DNA from: Zhuqueibacter pondensis
Lineage (GTDB): Bacteria > Zhuqueibacterota > Zhuqueibacteria > Zhuqueibacterales > Zhuqueibacteraceae
Direction: 5' to 3'
DNA length: 64,000 bases
Assembly (NCBI GenBank): GCA_034505955.1
Contig: JAPDQK010000005.1
Coordinates: 80,855-144,854 of the forward strand
The notes beneath the pieces are model-generated. The model was not told the origin of the DNA, did no database searches, and worked only from the letters and a program-made list of their open reading frames with translations. Every line of letters begins with the position of its first letter. The stretch's first letter is position 1. A program made the translations under genes and the position numbers. This document shows positions 1 through 8,123 of the stretch, piece by piece.

Positions 1-470
1 CCGGCGTTCGGGTATTTACTGCGAATTTTCTTGTACAGTGAAAGCGTGCGATCCACATAACCGCTTTGTTCCATGTCAATCCACACCCAATTCTTCAGCG
101 CGGCGGCGCGTTCGACAATTGCCGTGAGATTCTGAAGGCAGAGGTCCTCATTCAAATCCAGGCCGAGCTGGGTCAACTTGACCGAAACATGGGTGTCGAG
201 ATGGCGCTGGTGAATTTGTTGCAGGGCCTCCAAATAATGATTCGTGGCCTCCATGGATTCGGCCGCTTCGACAATATTCTCTCCCAAATGAGTAAAAATA
301 GTATTGAGGCTTTGCTTTTGTAACGTGCTCGCCGCTTGCAGGGCTTCAGCAAGCTCTTCGCCGGGCATAAAACGTGATACGGCACGACGAATGAATTGAT
401 AGCGAGGCAGTGTTTGGCGCAGTTTGCGATTTTCCGAAATCCACAACAGCACCTTGCGGAGCCATCTCAT
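1..470 (-). CDS. Proline dehydrogenase (N-terminal part, cut by window edge)
   Basis: This is the first ~156 codons of a FAD-dependent proline dehydrogenase, which oxidises proline to pyrroline-5-carboxylate. Seen: the start ATG at 468-470 lies just downstream of GGAAGG; the N-terminus is basic and helical; FMPGEELAEAL is followed by THLGENI and then DTHVSVKLTQLGLDL, matching the family's SVKL..LG strand of the barrel, and later WIDMEQSGYVD. The C-terminal catalytic part lies outside the window. The reading frame is open throughout, so nothing suggests a broken gene. It is the last gene seen of a minus-strand catabolic series and is separated from the DapA-family gene by about 330 bases, so it may have its own promoter. 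A bifunctional PutA is unlikely because the protein starts directly with the dehydrogenase domain. Confidence 0.88.
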   Translation of the reverse strand, partial: MRWLRKVLLWISENRKLRQTLPRYQFIRRAVSRFMPGEELAEALQAASTLQKQSLNTIFTHLGENIVEAAESMEATNHYLEALQQIHQRHLDTHVSVKLTQLGLDLNEDLCLQNLTAIVERAAALKNWVWIDMEQSGYVDRTLSLYKKIRSKYPNA

Positions 471-802
471 AATTTTCCTTCCCAATCTGTCGTATGATGC
501 CGGAAAACTGCCACGACCACGAGGATTTTTTCACTGCAAAGGCACCAGGCGCACAAGAAAATGGTTGAATTTTCTTTATGACCCTGCATGTGGCACATGT
601 CCCAAGCGCCAATCTTTCCTGCAGAATGGTTGTCATTGCGAACCCTGGCCTGCGGCAAATCTCTTCATTACAAGGAAACCATCTGTGCGGCCATAGGCTT
701 CGCTACGCTCTCTGTGAGGCCAGAGGCCTTTGCGCCATTGTGGTTCGGCTTGGCTGTGTCCAGAGGGGTTGCGGCCAAGGCCGCGCTGCGCCCCATCCGT
801 GT
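471..802. other. Intergenic gap with repeat-like sequence, no gene
   Basis: No convincing gene is visible in these 332 bases. Short open frames on both strands lack a ribosome-binding site and family motifs. Around 630-675 a stretch beginning TGTCATTGCGAACCC, then tgcggcaaatctctt, resembles the dispersed repeats often found between genes in related genomes. The stretch 690-800 is rich in GGCC-type words and also looks repetitive. Confidence 0.5.
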
Positions 803-1747
803 TCAAGATTTTTCCAGTTGCTCCAAAGTCCAGTCGATGTCCTTATTTTGTTGCAGGAACCAATTCAGCAGTGAGTCCAGTGCCTTTTGCGTCGAAGCCT
901 CGAGCGGAGTTCCGGGCGGACGGATGCCGGCATGCGCCAGCGCGCCGCGCCGGCGCAGAATTTCTTTGCGAATCGCCATGCCGATACCTTCCTGAAATTC
1001 GAATCGCATCAACGCGACATTGCGGTAAAACACTTCTGCAGCTTTCTCATGCTCTCCCGCATGAAACAAACGAACGACGTTGACCAAAATTTCAGGAATC
1101 GCAAATCCGGTCATCGCACCGGTGGCGCCAGCCATCAACTCTTCGAGCAGATAAGTTCCACCCAATCCGCCGAAGATGCCGATCTCGAGACCATCGGCCT
1201 GTTCGAGCACACGCGCGGTTTTATAAGGTGTCGGCGCGTCTTCCAATTTGATCGTTCGGGCAGAGGGGACTTCACGCACAATCCGCGCCAGCAATGCGGC
1301 TTCCATGGTAAAACCGGAAATCGGCGGGTAATCTTGCACGATAATCGGGATGTCGATCGCTTCGGCAACCGTGCGAAAATGTTTGACAATCACTTCGGAG
1401 TTGAGTTTCGGCAATCGTGGCGGGCTGATCATTACGGCTGCCGCGCCCAAGGCTTTGGCTTTCTTCGACAGCTCGATGCACGTGTGCAACCCTTCTGTCG
1501 TCGTTCCAATCACGACCGGCACGCGATGATTCACGTGCGCCATCACAGTTTCGAGCATAAACCAACGTTCGTTGTCACTGAGTCGTGCGATCTCGCTGGT
1601 CACACCCGCGGCGGTCAAGCCATCCACACCGGCGCGAAGGTACAGATCGATCACGCGCCTGAGGCTGGCTGCGTCAATCTCGCCGGCGGGAGTAAAAGGA
1701 GTTGGAAGAACTGAGTAAACACCGGTCAACATAAAATTCCTCATCAT
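803..1747 (-). CDS. DapA-family (N-acetylneuraminate lyase superfamily) aldolase/dehydratase
   Basis: A class I aldolase-type TIM barrel protein of 314 residues. Seen: YSVLPTPFTPAGEID near the N-terminus, GVTSE in place of the usual GTTGE phosphate loop, the Tyr of IVQDYPP, and the Schiff-base Lys in TIKLED. The start is placed at 1747, where ATGATG follows a G-rich stretch (GGGGGGAAAGA); a longer frame upstream has no support. Family members include dihydrodipicolinate synthase, sialate lyase, sugar-acid aldolases and the pyrroline-4-hydroxy-2-carboxylate deaminase of hydroxyproline breakdown. The neighbouring proline dehydrogenase makes the last option attractive, but this is inference and the substrate cannot be read from sequence. 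Confidence 0.8.
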   Translation of the reverse strand: MMRNFMLTGVYSVLPTPFTPAGEIDAASLRRVIDLYLRAGVDGLTAAGVTSEIARLSDNERWFMLETVMAHVNHRVPVVIGTTTEGLHTCIELSKKAKALGAAAVMISPPRLPKLNSEVIVKHFRTVAEAIDIPIIVQDYPPISGFTMEAALLARIVREVPSARTIKLEDAPTPYKTARVLEQADGLEIGIFGGLGGTYLLEELMAGATGAMTGFAIPEILVNVVRLFHAGEHEKAAEVFYRNVALMRFEFQEGIGMAIRKEILRRRGALAHAGIRPPGTPLEASTQKALDSLLNWFLQQNKDIDWTLEQLEKS

Positions 1748-1793
1748 TCTTTCCCCCCCCAATTCCGCCGTTGCCAAAAACAACCTTCACCCA

Positions 1794-1892
1794 GATAATT
1801 CACGCGGTGCGTAAATCGACCCCGTGAGATACTGTTATGCTTGTCATCTCACGGCGTTGGCTCAAGCCTGAAAATGTGGCTCGTGAATTATC
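1794..1892. repeat. 99-bp palindromic element, copy 1
   Basis: The element begins GATAATTCACG and ends CGTGAATTATC, so its termini are inverted repeats; inside, CCGTGAGAT is matched by ATCTCACGG. A second copy of the same length lies at 32626-32724 in the opposite orientation with most positions identical. It sits between the alcohol dehydrogenase stop and the DapA-family start, so it lies in the intergenic part of that gene series. No coding potential is seen. It resembles a REP/MITE-like element; the family is not recognised. Confidence 0.85.
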
Positions 1893-1897
1893 GGAGT

Positions 1898-2923
1898 TTA
1901 ACTTATCTTCAGCACCTTTGCCCCTCGAATTTTGCCTCGCTTCAATTCCATCAAGGCGGCGTTTGCCTCTTCAAGTCTGAACTCCTGAACCTCGGGCTTG
2001 ATGCCGATTTCGGCGGCCAGGCGCAAGAACTCGCGCACATCCTGGCGTGCGACATTGGCCACGCTCTTGATCTCCTTCTCCTGCCACAGATGTGACGGGT
2101 AGTCCAGTTGCAGAAGATAGTCCTTGTCAACCTCTTCCTTGCGAATGGCATTGATGACCAGCCTGCCACCGGCATCCAGATTTTTCAACGCTTCCACGAC
2201 CGGTTTCCAAACCGGTGTGGTATCGATGATGCAATCAAGCTTTTCCGGTGAGGCTTCCGCAATATCACCAGCCCAGGCCGCGCCAAGCTCTCGCGCGAAT
2301 TTTCTTTCAGTTTCATTCCGGCTAAAAACGAAAATCTCGACGTGTGGATATTGATGCCGGACCATCTTCAGGACCAGATGTCCCGAAGCACCGAAACCTG
2401 TGAGCCCCAGGTTCTGGCCGTCTCGAAGGCCGGTCAACTTAAGGGAGCGATAGCCAATGGCACCGGCACACAACAGCGGCGCGGCTTCAATATCAGAGAG
2501 TGTGTCAGGGAGGGAATAGGCGAAATCTTCTCCAACGGTCAGATACTGGGCATAGCCGCCGTTCACATCTCTGCCCGTGGCATGAAAGTGCGGACAAAGA
2601 TTTTCATTTCCTGCCAGACAGAATTTGCACTGTCCGCAAGCGGAATGAATCCACGCTATGCCGACGCGATCCCCGATGTTAAAAGCACCGGCACCGTTGC
2701 CGAGCTGCTCAACTCTTCCGACCACTTGATGGCCGAGGACGATGGGCAAGCGCGGCGGTGTTCTGCCTTCGATCTCATCCAATTCCGTATGGCAGACCCC
2801 ACAAGCCGAAACACGGACCAGGATCTCTTTGGTTTCTGGTACCGGGTCGGGAAGATCCACAAGATTCAGCGGTGCAGTGTTCTCTTCGAGCTTGCACAGC
2901 TTGTTTAGCACCATCGCTTTCAT
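1898..2923 (-). CDS. Zinc-dependent alcohol dehydrogenase (MDR family)
   Basis: A 341-residue medium-chain NAD(P)-dependent dehydrogenase. Seen: catalytic-zinc Cys in CGVCHTEL, followed by LGHQVVG (most relatives have GHE; the Q variant occurs in the AdhA-like subgroup), the structural-zinc cysteines of CGQCKFCLAGNENLC, and the GFGASGHLVL nucleotide fold. It starts 17 bases after the kbl stop, so it is probably cotranscribed with tdh and kbl. Its substrate may be an alcohol or aldehyde produced alongside threonine breakdown (for example from aminoacetone or lactaldehyde), but that is inference. The length is normal for the family and there is no sign of damage. Confidence 0.88.
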   Translation of the reverse strand: MKAMVLNKLCKLEENTAPLNLVDLPDPVPETKEILVRVSACGVCHTELDEIEGRTPPRLPIVLGHQVVGRVEQLGNGAGAFNIGDRVGIAWIHSACGQCKFCLAGNENLCPHFHATGRDVNGGYAQYLTVGEDFAYSLPDTLSDIEAAPLLCAGAIGYRSLKLTGLRDGQNLGLTGFGASGHLVLKMVRHQYPHVEIFVFSRNETERKFARELGAAWAGDIAEASPEKLDCIIDTTPVWKPVVEALKNLDAGGRLVINAIRKEEVDKDYLLQLDYPSHLWQEKEIKSVANVARQDVREFLRLAAEIGIKPEVQEFRLEEANAALMELKRGKIRGAKVLKIS

Positions 2924-2940
2924 AGGCGTGTCGAGAAACG

Positions 2941-4116
2941 TTATATCACTCCAACCTCTTTGCCAACCTTCTCGAATGCCCTCACCGCAAAATCCAAATC
3001 CTCGGTTGAATGCGTCGCCGAGATCATCACGCGCAGGCGCTCTTTGCCTTTCGGCACGGTCGGATATGCGATGGCCATGGCAAAAACTTCATTTTCAAAA
3101 AGTTTCTGGCTCAGGGCACGCGCTTTTTGGGTATCCCCGATCATCACCGGGGTAATGGGTGTGACGCTCTGGCCGAGATCGAAGCCGAGCGCTTTCATTT
3201 TTTCTTTGAAGTATTTGGTGTTGGCCCAGAGCTTTTCCACGAGTGCGCCGGATTCGGCAAGAATATCGACCGCGGCAATGCAAGCCGCTACATCTGCGGG
3301 TGTCACCGCGCTGGAAAAGAGAAATGGCCGGGCGCGCTGACGCAGGTAATCAATGATCGGCTTCTTTCCGGCAACATAGCCGCCGACCACACCAAAGGCT
3401 TTGGAGAGGGTGCCAATCTCAATATCGACACGCCCGTGCAAGCCGAAATGATCCGCGATGCCGCGGCCGGCGCGACCCAACACGCCTTCGCCGTGGGCAT
3501 CGTCCACCATCGTCAGGGCATTATATTTCTCGGCGACTTCGACAATCTCCTTCATCGGTGCGATGTCGCCATCCATGCTGAACACGCCGTCGGTGATGAT
3601 CAATTTTCGGCGTGCCGCCGGCTCACTTTTAATTTTGGCTTCAAGATCCGCCGCATCATTATGCTTGTAACGCACCACTTTTGCGCGTGAGAGACGGCAG
3701 CCGTCAATGATGCTGGCATGATTCAGCTCATCGGAGAATATGACGTCCTCTTCGCCGGTGATGGTGGGAATGACCGCCTGGTTGGCAATCAAGCCGGATT
3801 GCAGAGAAATGGTATCTTCCACACCTTTGAAGGCGGCCAACTTGGCTTCCAGCTCGCGATGCAAGGTTTGAGTGCCGGCAATCGAGCGCACCGCCGCCGG
3901 TCCGACGCCATATCGATCGATCGCGCTCTTCGCGGCCTCTCTGAGTTTTGGGTGGTTGGCAAAGCCGAGATAATTGTTGGTGCACATGTTGAGCACACGC
4001 TGGCCATCAACTTGAATCCACGCACCCACCGCGCTTTCAATGGTGCGGATATTGATGAACAAGCCCTGATCTTTGAGGGCTTGAATTTCGTTGTTGAGAA
4101 AATCGAGTTTGGACAT
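2941..4116 (-). CDS. kbl: Glycine C-acetyltransferase (2-amino-3-ketobutyrate CoA ligase)
   Basis: A PLP-dependent alpha-oxoamine synthase of 391 residues that splits 2-amino-3-ketobutyrate with CoA into glycine and acetyl-CoA. Seen: NNYLGFANHPKL near the N-terminus, the DDAHGEGVLG strand carrying the PLP-pyridine Asp, and the Schiff-base Lys in GTLSKAFGVVGG. Length fits Kbl (about 398 in E. coli). BioF and KBL-like synthases share the fold; the adjacent SDR-type threonine dehydrogenase, 25 bases upstream, decides for Kbl. The two genes plus the following alcohol dehydrogenase form a tight minus-strand operon. Confidence 0.93.
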   Translation of the reverse strand: MSKLDFLNNEIQALKDQGLFINIRTIESAVGAWIQVDGQRVLNMCTNNYLGFANHPKLREAAKSAIDRYGVGPAAVRSIAGTQTLHRELEAKLAAFKGVEDTISLQSGLIANQAVIPTITGEEDVIFSDELNHASIIDGCRLSRAKVVRYKHNDAADLEAKIKSEPAARRKLIITDGVFSMDGDIAPMKEIVEVAEKYNALTMVDDAHGEGVLGRAGRGIADHFGLHGRVDIEIGTLSKAFGVVGGYVAGKKPIIDYLRQRARPFLFSSAVTPADVAACIAAVDILAESGALVEKLWANTKYFKEKMKALGFDLGQSVTPITPVMIGDTQKARALSQKLFENEVFAMAIAYPTVPKGKERLRVMISATHSTEDLDFAVRAFEKVGKEVGVI

Positions 4117-4141
4117 GGTGCGGACTCCGTATAAATTTCTT

Positions 4142-5179
4142 TCACTTCATCTGTTGATAGCGTGCTTTGATCCTCGGTATCAAATACTCCTCGAAGGCGC
4201 GTTCCTGATCATACTCCGGCACCCAGCCCCAATCCCGGCGCGCCGCCGAGTCATCGACATCCACGGGCCAGGAATCCACAATGGCCTGGCGTTTGTCATC
4301 CGGCCGAAAGGTGATGTCGGCATGTTTGAAGGCACGGAGCACCAATTCACGAATTTCGGCGGCGCTGGGGTTGAAACTGCCGATGTTGTAAACCGTTTGT
4401 TTCAACTGCTCCCGCGGCACGGCCTGCAATTTCAACAGGGCGTGAATGGCGTCCGGCATGGCCATGAATGGAATGCGCACGTCCTCGCGCACGAAGCAGG
4501 CGTAGCTTTTGTTCTGCGCCGCCGCATGCAGCATCTCCGGTGCATAGTCACTCGTGCCGCCACTGGGCACCGTTATCGCGCTGATCAAGCCGGGAAAACG
4601 GATCGCGCGGAAATCAATACCGCCACTCAATGTATCCGCCGCTAATTGACGGTAGTGCGAGGCGTAGTAGCGGCCGAGATGCTCGCAATAGAGTTTGTTG
4701 CAGCCATACATGGTGATTGGATAATTCCACTCGGTTTCTTTGACTTTTCCGGCGGCCTGCTTGGTGGCGCGATTGGGGAGGCCATAGACGGCAATGGAAC
4801 TGGGAAACATGAATTTGACGACGGCGCCGTGCCAGCGGGATTGTTCAATCGCCAACTTCAGCATGTTCATGGTGCCTTCGACATTGACACGGTGCGCCGC
4901 TTCCGGCGTGAATTCCGCGCGCGTGGAGAGCAGCGCCGCAAGATGATAAACACAGTGAATTTCATACTCACTTTGCACACGCTCGAGCAAGCGTTGTTCG
5001 AGAATATCGCCCACGATCGTCGTGCTGCACAATCGTCGCAAGCTTTCGTCAAACGGGCGAACATCCAAAGCTAGAATATCGTGAGTGCCTTCTTCCGCCA
5101 GACGTTCGATGAGACTATGGCCCATCTCGCCATTGGCGCCAGTGATCAAAATGCCGGGTTTGCGGATGCGGACAGTCAT
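4142..5179 (-). CDS. L-threonine 3-dehydrogenase, SDR type (NAD-dependent epimerase fold)
   Basis: An extended short-chain dehydrogenase of 345 residues. Seen: the Rossmann motif TGANGEMGHSL near residue 14, active-site Ser in FPSSIAVYG, and the YGCNK (YxxxK) catalytic pair, with RFPGLIS downstream. The same fold serves UDP-sugar epimerases, but the gene directly precedes kbl, the enzyme that uses the product of threonine dehydrogenation, so threonine 3-dehydrogenase is the best reading. The family is usually about 310-320 residues; this one has a slightly longer N- and C-terminus. It is the first gene of the minus-strand catabolic operon. Confidence 0.8.
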   Translation of the reverse strand: MTVRIRKPGILITGANGEMGHSLIERLAEEGTHDILALDVRPFDESLRRLCSTTIVGDILEQRLLERVQSEYEIHCVYHLAALLSTRAEFTPEAAHRVNVEGTMNMLKLAIEQSRWHGAVVKFMFPSSIAVYGLPNRATKQAAGKVKETEWNYPITMYGCNKLYCEHLGRYYASHYRQLAADTLSGGIDFRAIRFPGLISAITVPSGGTSDYAPEMLHAAAQNKSYACFVREDVRIPFMAMPDAIHALLKLQAVPREQLKQTVYNIGSFNPSAAEIRELVLRAFKHADITFRPDDKRQAIVDSWPVDVDDSAARRDWGWVPEYDQERAFEEYLIPRIKARYQQMK

Positions 5180-5283
5180 AAGCGATTCCGTTTTTTATCC
5201 AGGTGAGGACATTTTCATTCATACCTACGACGGCTAAAATATAAAACGATTTTACGAAATGTCAAGAGGGTTCCTTCATAAAC

Positions 5284-5332
5284 AAAAAGGCGCAATCCTT
5301 CCGAATTCGCTCAGGGAAGAATTGCGCCTTTT
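5284..5332. terminator. Hairpin terminator between tdh and rpsT
   Basis: AAAAGGCGCAAT pairs with ATTGCGCCTTTT, extended by CTTCC/GGAAG, with a loop of about 12 bases; A and T runs on the two sides allow termination in either direction. It lies 100 bases past the rpsT stop on the minus strand, ahead of the tdh start, so it most likely ends the rpsT transcript. Confidence 0.8.
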
Positions 5333-5432
5333 CAAACAGCCGTTGTATGAGAACCCGGCGTGTTATCATCCGTGTCCGAGGTCCAACTGTACTGATAAGC
5401 GACACCGGTCTCATTGTCGCGCATTTGAAAAA

Positions 5433-5702
5433 TCAGGCGGAAGTGACAGCGGGCAGTCGGTTATAAAAACGGCTCAATCGTGATTTTTGGTTGGCTGCTT
5501 TGTTGCGATGAATGATGCCGTGGTTGACCAACCTGTCGAGCAAAGAGACTGCCGCACGCAAATCCTTTTCGGCGGATTGCTGGTCCTTGGCGGCCAGGAC
5601 TTTTTTTATCATCGTTCGCATGGTGGAACGCTCTTGCCGATTTCGCAACGTCCGCCGTTTGATTTGGCGGATGCGTTTGATTGCAGATTGATGAGTTGCC
5701 AT
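5433..5702 (-). CDS. rpsT: 30S ribosomal protein S20
   Basis: A basic, helical 89-residue protein that binds the 16S rRNA 5' domain. Seen: MATHQSAIKRIRQIKRRTLR at the N-terminus and a C-terminal helix with NKAANQKSRLSRF, both typical of S20. The start is placed at the ATG at 5702, where the family's N-terminus begins; a longer frame adds ten unrelated residues. It is a single-gene unit, with MscS divergent upstream and a hairpin downstream. A frame of about 30 codons overlapping its 3' end (ATG at 5422-5424, minus strand, reading MRDNETGVAYQYSWTSD) is unrecognised and probably not a gene. Confidence 0.95.
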   Translation of the reverse strand: MATHQSAIKRIRQIKRRTLRNRQERSTMRTMIKKVLAAKDQQSAEKDLRAAVSLLDRLVNHGIIHRNKAANQKSRLSRFYNRLPAVTSA

Positions 5703-5969
5703 AATTTCTCGTTTGGATTTCCTGGTGTTCAAAAATATTAATTTAATATAATGAAATGTCCTAACATTGTCAATAAAAAATTTCCACTGGAAATTAAAGC
5801 TTGATTCTGTGAAAAAAAGGGGGTACTATGTTATATTCCACAGCCCTGTCGCAGAGACTCGCTCATTGTCGCCATACCGCAGAATTGGGTCGTGTGCATT
5901 TCCCGGCACTTGATTTTTGTGCAACAAAGCCCGACTTTACTCAAAAAGCTTACTGAGGAGAGCAGCCTT

Positions 5970-7058
5970 ATGGATACCATCAATGCCTTTTTACAATTCA
6001 GTTGGATAAAGTTCTTACTGCCGGTCGGCGTACTGGTGATCACCCTCATGGTGGGCTGGATCAGCAAACGGTTTTTATTCCGCTCCCTGCGACAATGGGC
6101 GGCAAAAACCCAAACTCGCACTGACGATATTCTCGTTCAAGCCTTCAGCGGACCATTCATGATCTGGGTGCTGATATTGGGTTTGCATCTCGCCACGCAG
6201 ACTTCCGACTTGCCCGATCGTATCACCGGTCTCATCGGCAAGAGTCTGCTCATTTTGTGGGTGATTTCGTTGACGCTGGTGGCCTCGCGCCTGGTTGCCA
6301 ATCTGGTGAAACATTTTGGCAACGAAATGCAGGGCGCGCTGCCTGTGACCAGTCTCACGCAAAATCTGGCACGCATTGGCGTGATGACCATCGGCATGCT
6401 GATTTTGCTCAACCAGCTTGGCGTCTCGATCACACCGATCCTCACTGCCTTGGGTGTCGGCGGCCTGGCTGTGGCGCTGGCGCTGCAAGACACGCTATCG
6501 AATCTGTTTGCAGGATTTTACATCAGCCTCGCCGGCAACATTCGCCCCGGCGATTACATCAAGCTCGACAGTGGCGAAGAGGGCTACGTCACCGACATCA
6601 CCTGGCGCAGCACCACGATTCGCGCTTTGCCAAACAATTTGATTATCGTGCCCAACGCAAAATTGGCGCAAGCGATCGTGACCAACTACTATCTGCCCGA
6701 AAAGCGCATGTCGTTGCAACTCCCGATCAGCGTCAGCTACGATAACGATCCCGATGAAATCGAACGCATTTTGATCGAAGAGGCGAAAAAGGGCGCGCAA
6801 GATATTCCTGGTCTTCTTGCCGAGCCGGCGCCGCTCGTGCGCTTCATTCCCGGCTTCGGCGATTCCTCTCTGAATTTCACGCTGATCTGTCAAGTGGCAG
6901 AATTTACCGATCAATATCTGGCGCAGCACGAGTTGCGCAAACGCATCTTCAAACGCTTTCGCGAAGAGGGGATCGAAATTCCATTTCCGATCCGTACCGT
7001 CTACCTGCGCGACCATTCAACGAACGGCAAGATGACGACCAATGAACAAACTTACTGA
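5970..7058 (+). CDS. Small-conductance mechanosensitive channel, MscS family
   Basis: An inner-membrane tension-gated channel of 362 residues. Seen: membrane segments at about 12-32, 62-78 and 90-112, then the pore-lining helix region LGVGGLAVALALQDTLSNLF followed by the beta domain (FYISLAGNIRPGDYIKL) and the cytosolic cage. The start at 5970 follows GAGGAG by nine bases; the longer upstream frame is not supported. Its last 17 bases overlap the mannosyl-phosphoglycerate phosphatase gene, so the two are cotranslated. This links a channel that releases solutes on down-shock with an enzyme that makes a compatible solute. Confidence 0.93.
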   Translation: MDTINAFLQFSWIKFLLPVGVLVITLMVGWISKRFLFRSLRQWAAKTQTRTDDILVQAFSGPFMIWVLILGLHLATQTSDLPDRITGLIGKSLLILWVISLTLVASRLVANLVKHFGNEMQGALPVTSLTQNLARIGVMTIGMLILLNQLGVSITPILTALGVGGLAVALALQDTLSNLFAGFYISLAGNIRPGDYIKLDSGEEGYVTDITWRSTTIRALPNNLIIVPNAKLAQAIVTNYYLPEKRMSLQLPISVSYDNDPDEIERILIEEAKKGAQDIPGLLAEPAPLVRFIPGFGDSSLNFTLICQVAEFTDQYLAQHELRKRIFKRFREEGIEIPFPIRTVYLRDHSTNGKMTTNEQTY

Positions 7059-7887
7059 ACCGCGCTGGTTGTTTTTTACCGACCTCGACGGCACGCTGCT
7101 CGACCACGACACCTACGATTTTTCGCCGGCATTGCCGGCATTGACGGCGCTGCGAGTGGCGCGGGTGCCGTTGATTTTGTGCTCCTCGAAAACCCATGCG
7201 GAAATGAAATATTGGAGTGGCATGCTCAATATTGACTATCCTTTTATCTCGGAAAATGGTGGCGCGCTCTCCATTCCCAAAGGTTGTTTTACCAAGCCGT
7301 TTGATTTTCACGAAGAACGAAATGCGCATCTCTTGATTCTATTGGGTACGAGCTATCCCACGCTGCGTGCCGCACTCGTCGAAATCGCCCAACAGACCTA
7401 TTTACCGCTCGTTGGTTTTGGCGATATGAATTCTGAACAAATCGCAGCGCTCACCGGTTTGTCTCTGGAACAAGCAAACTTGGCCAAAATGCGCGATGCC
7501 GACGAACCCTTTTTTATTGACCGCGACTTTAACGAGGGGGAAGTGAGAAGATTAGAAGCGACGGTGGCAAGCAGAGGGTTGCGCCTGACGCGCGGTGGGA
7601 GATTTTTTCATCTCACCGGTGAAAATGACAAGGGTAAAGCTGTGCAATTATTGACGAAACTATATCGTGACGAATGGCAACAGGCCATCCGCACCGTGGG
7701 GTTTGGCGACAGTCTGAATGATTTACCGCTGCTGCACGCGGTCGAAACGCCGATCCTGGTGCGCAACAAAAACGGCGAGGTTGATGCGAATGTGCTGGCG
7801 CAGATCCAAGCCCGGATCACCACAGAAGCCGGCCCTGCCGGTTGGAATGAAGCGGTTTTGAAAATTCTGGAAACGCTTTACAGTTGA
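7042..7887 (+). CDS. mpgP: Mannosyl-3-phosphoglycerate phosphatase (HAD-IIB)
   Basis: A HAD-superfamily phosphatase of 281 residues that makes mannosylglycerate, a compatible solute. Seen: motif I FTDLDGTLLDH with both nucleophilic aspartates, motif II LILCSSKTHAEM, PFISENGGA, a Lys in GENDKGKAV and motif IV GFGDSLNDLPLL. SSKT and ISENGGA are characteristic of the MpgP/YedP subfamily. Its ATG lies inside the 3' end of mscS. The partner mannosyl-3-phosphoglycerate synthase is not in the window. YedP-type phosphatases of unclear substrate are the main alternative. Confidence 0.87.
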   Translation: MNKLTEPRWLFFTDLDGTLLDHDTYDFSPALPALTALRVARVPLILCSSKTHAEMKYWSGMLNIDYPFISENGGALSIPKGCFTKPFDFHEERNAHLLILLGTSYPTLRAALVEIAQQTYLPLVGFGDMNSEQIAALTGLSLEQANLAKMRDADEPFFIDRDFNEGEVRRLEATVASRGLRLTRGGRFFHLTGENDKGKAVQLLTKLYRDEWQQAIRTVGFGDSLNDLPLLHAVETPILVRNKNGEVDANVLAQIQARITTEAGPAGWNEAVLKILETLYS

Positions 7888-8123
7888 AATTTTCCGGAAT
7901 ACCGACATGATCATAGAATTGCGCTGCGGGATCGTTCTCGGGTCGTCATTGTCATTCTCCGACCGCTCGGCCTCGAAATTCGAAAAATTGGCGGCGTTGA
8001 AACGAGTTTAGCGTGATATTTCTTGAAACCCTGTTCCCGTTTCCGATGCGTGTAATTCCATTTGCAATTCACCCATTCCTTCCGTAAATTTTCTTCAAAA
8101 CAATCATTCACAGCGGACGCTTC

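Noticed and set aside
5259..5483. A 74-codon plus-strand frame between tdh and rpsT
   Set aside because: It is made mostly of the terminator hairpin and the antisense of the rpsT 3' end.
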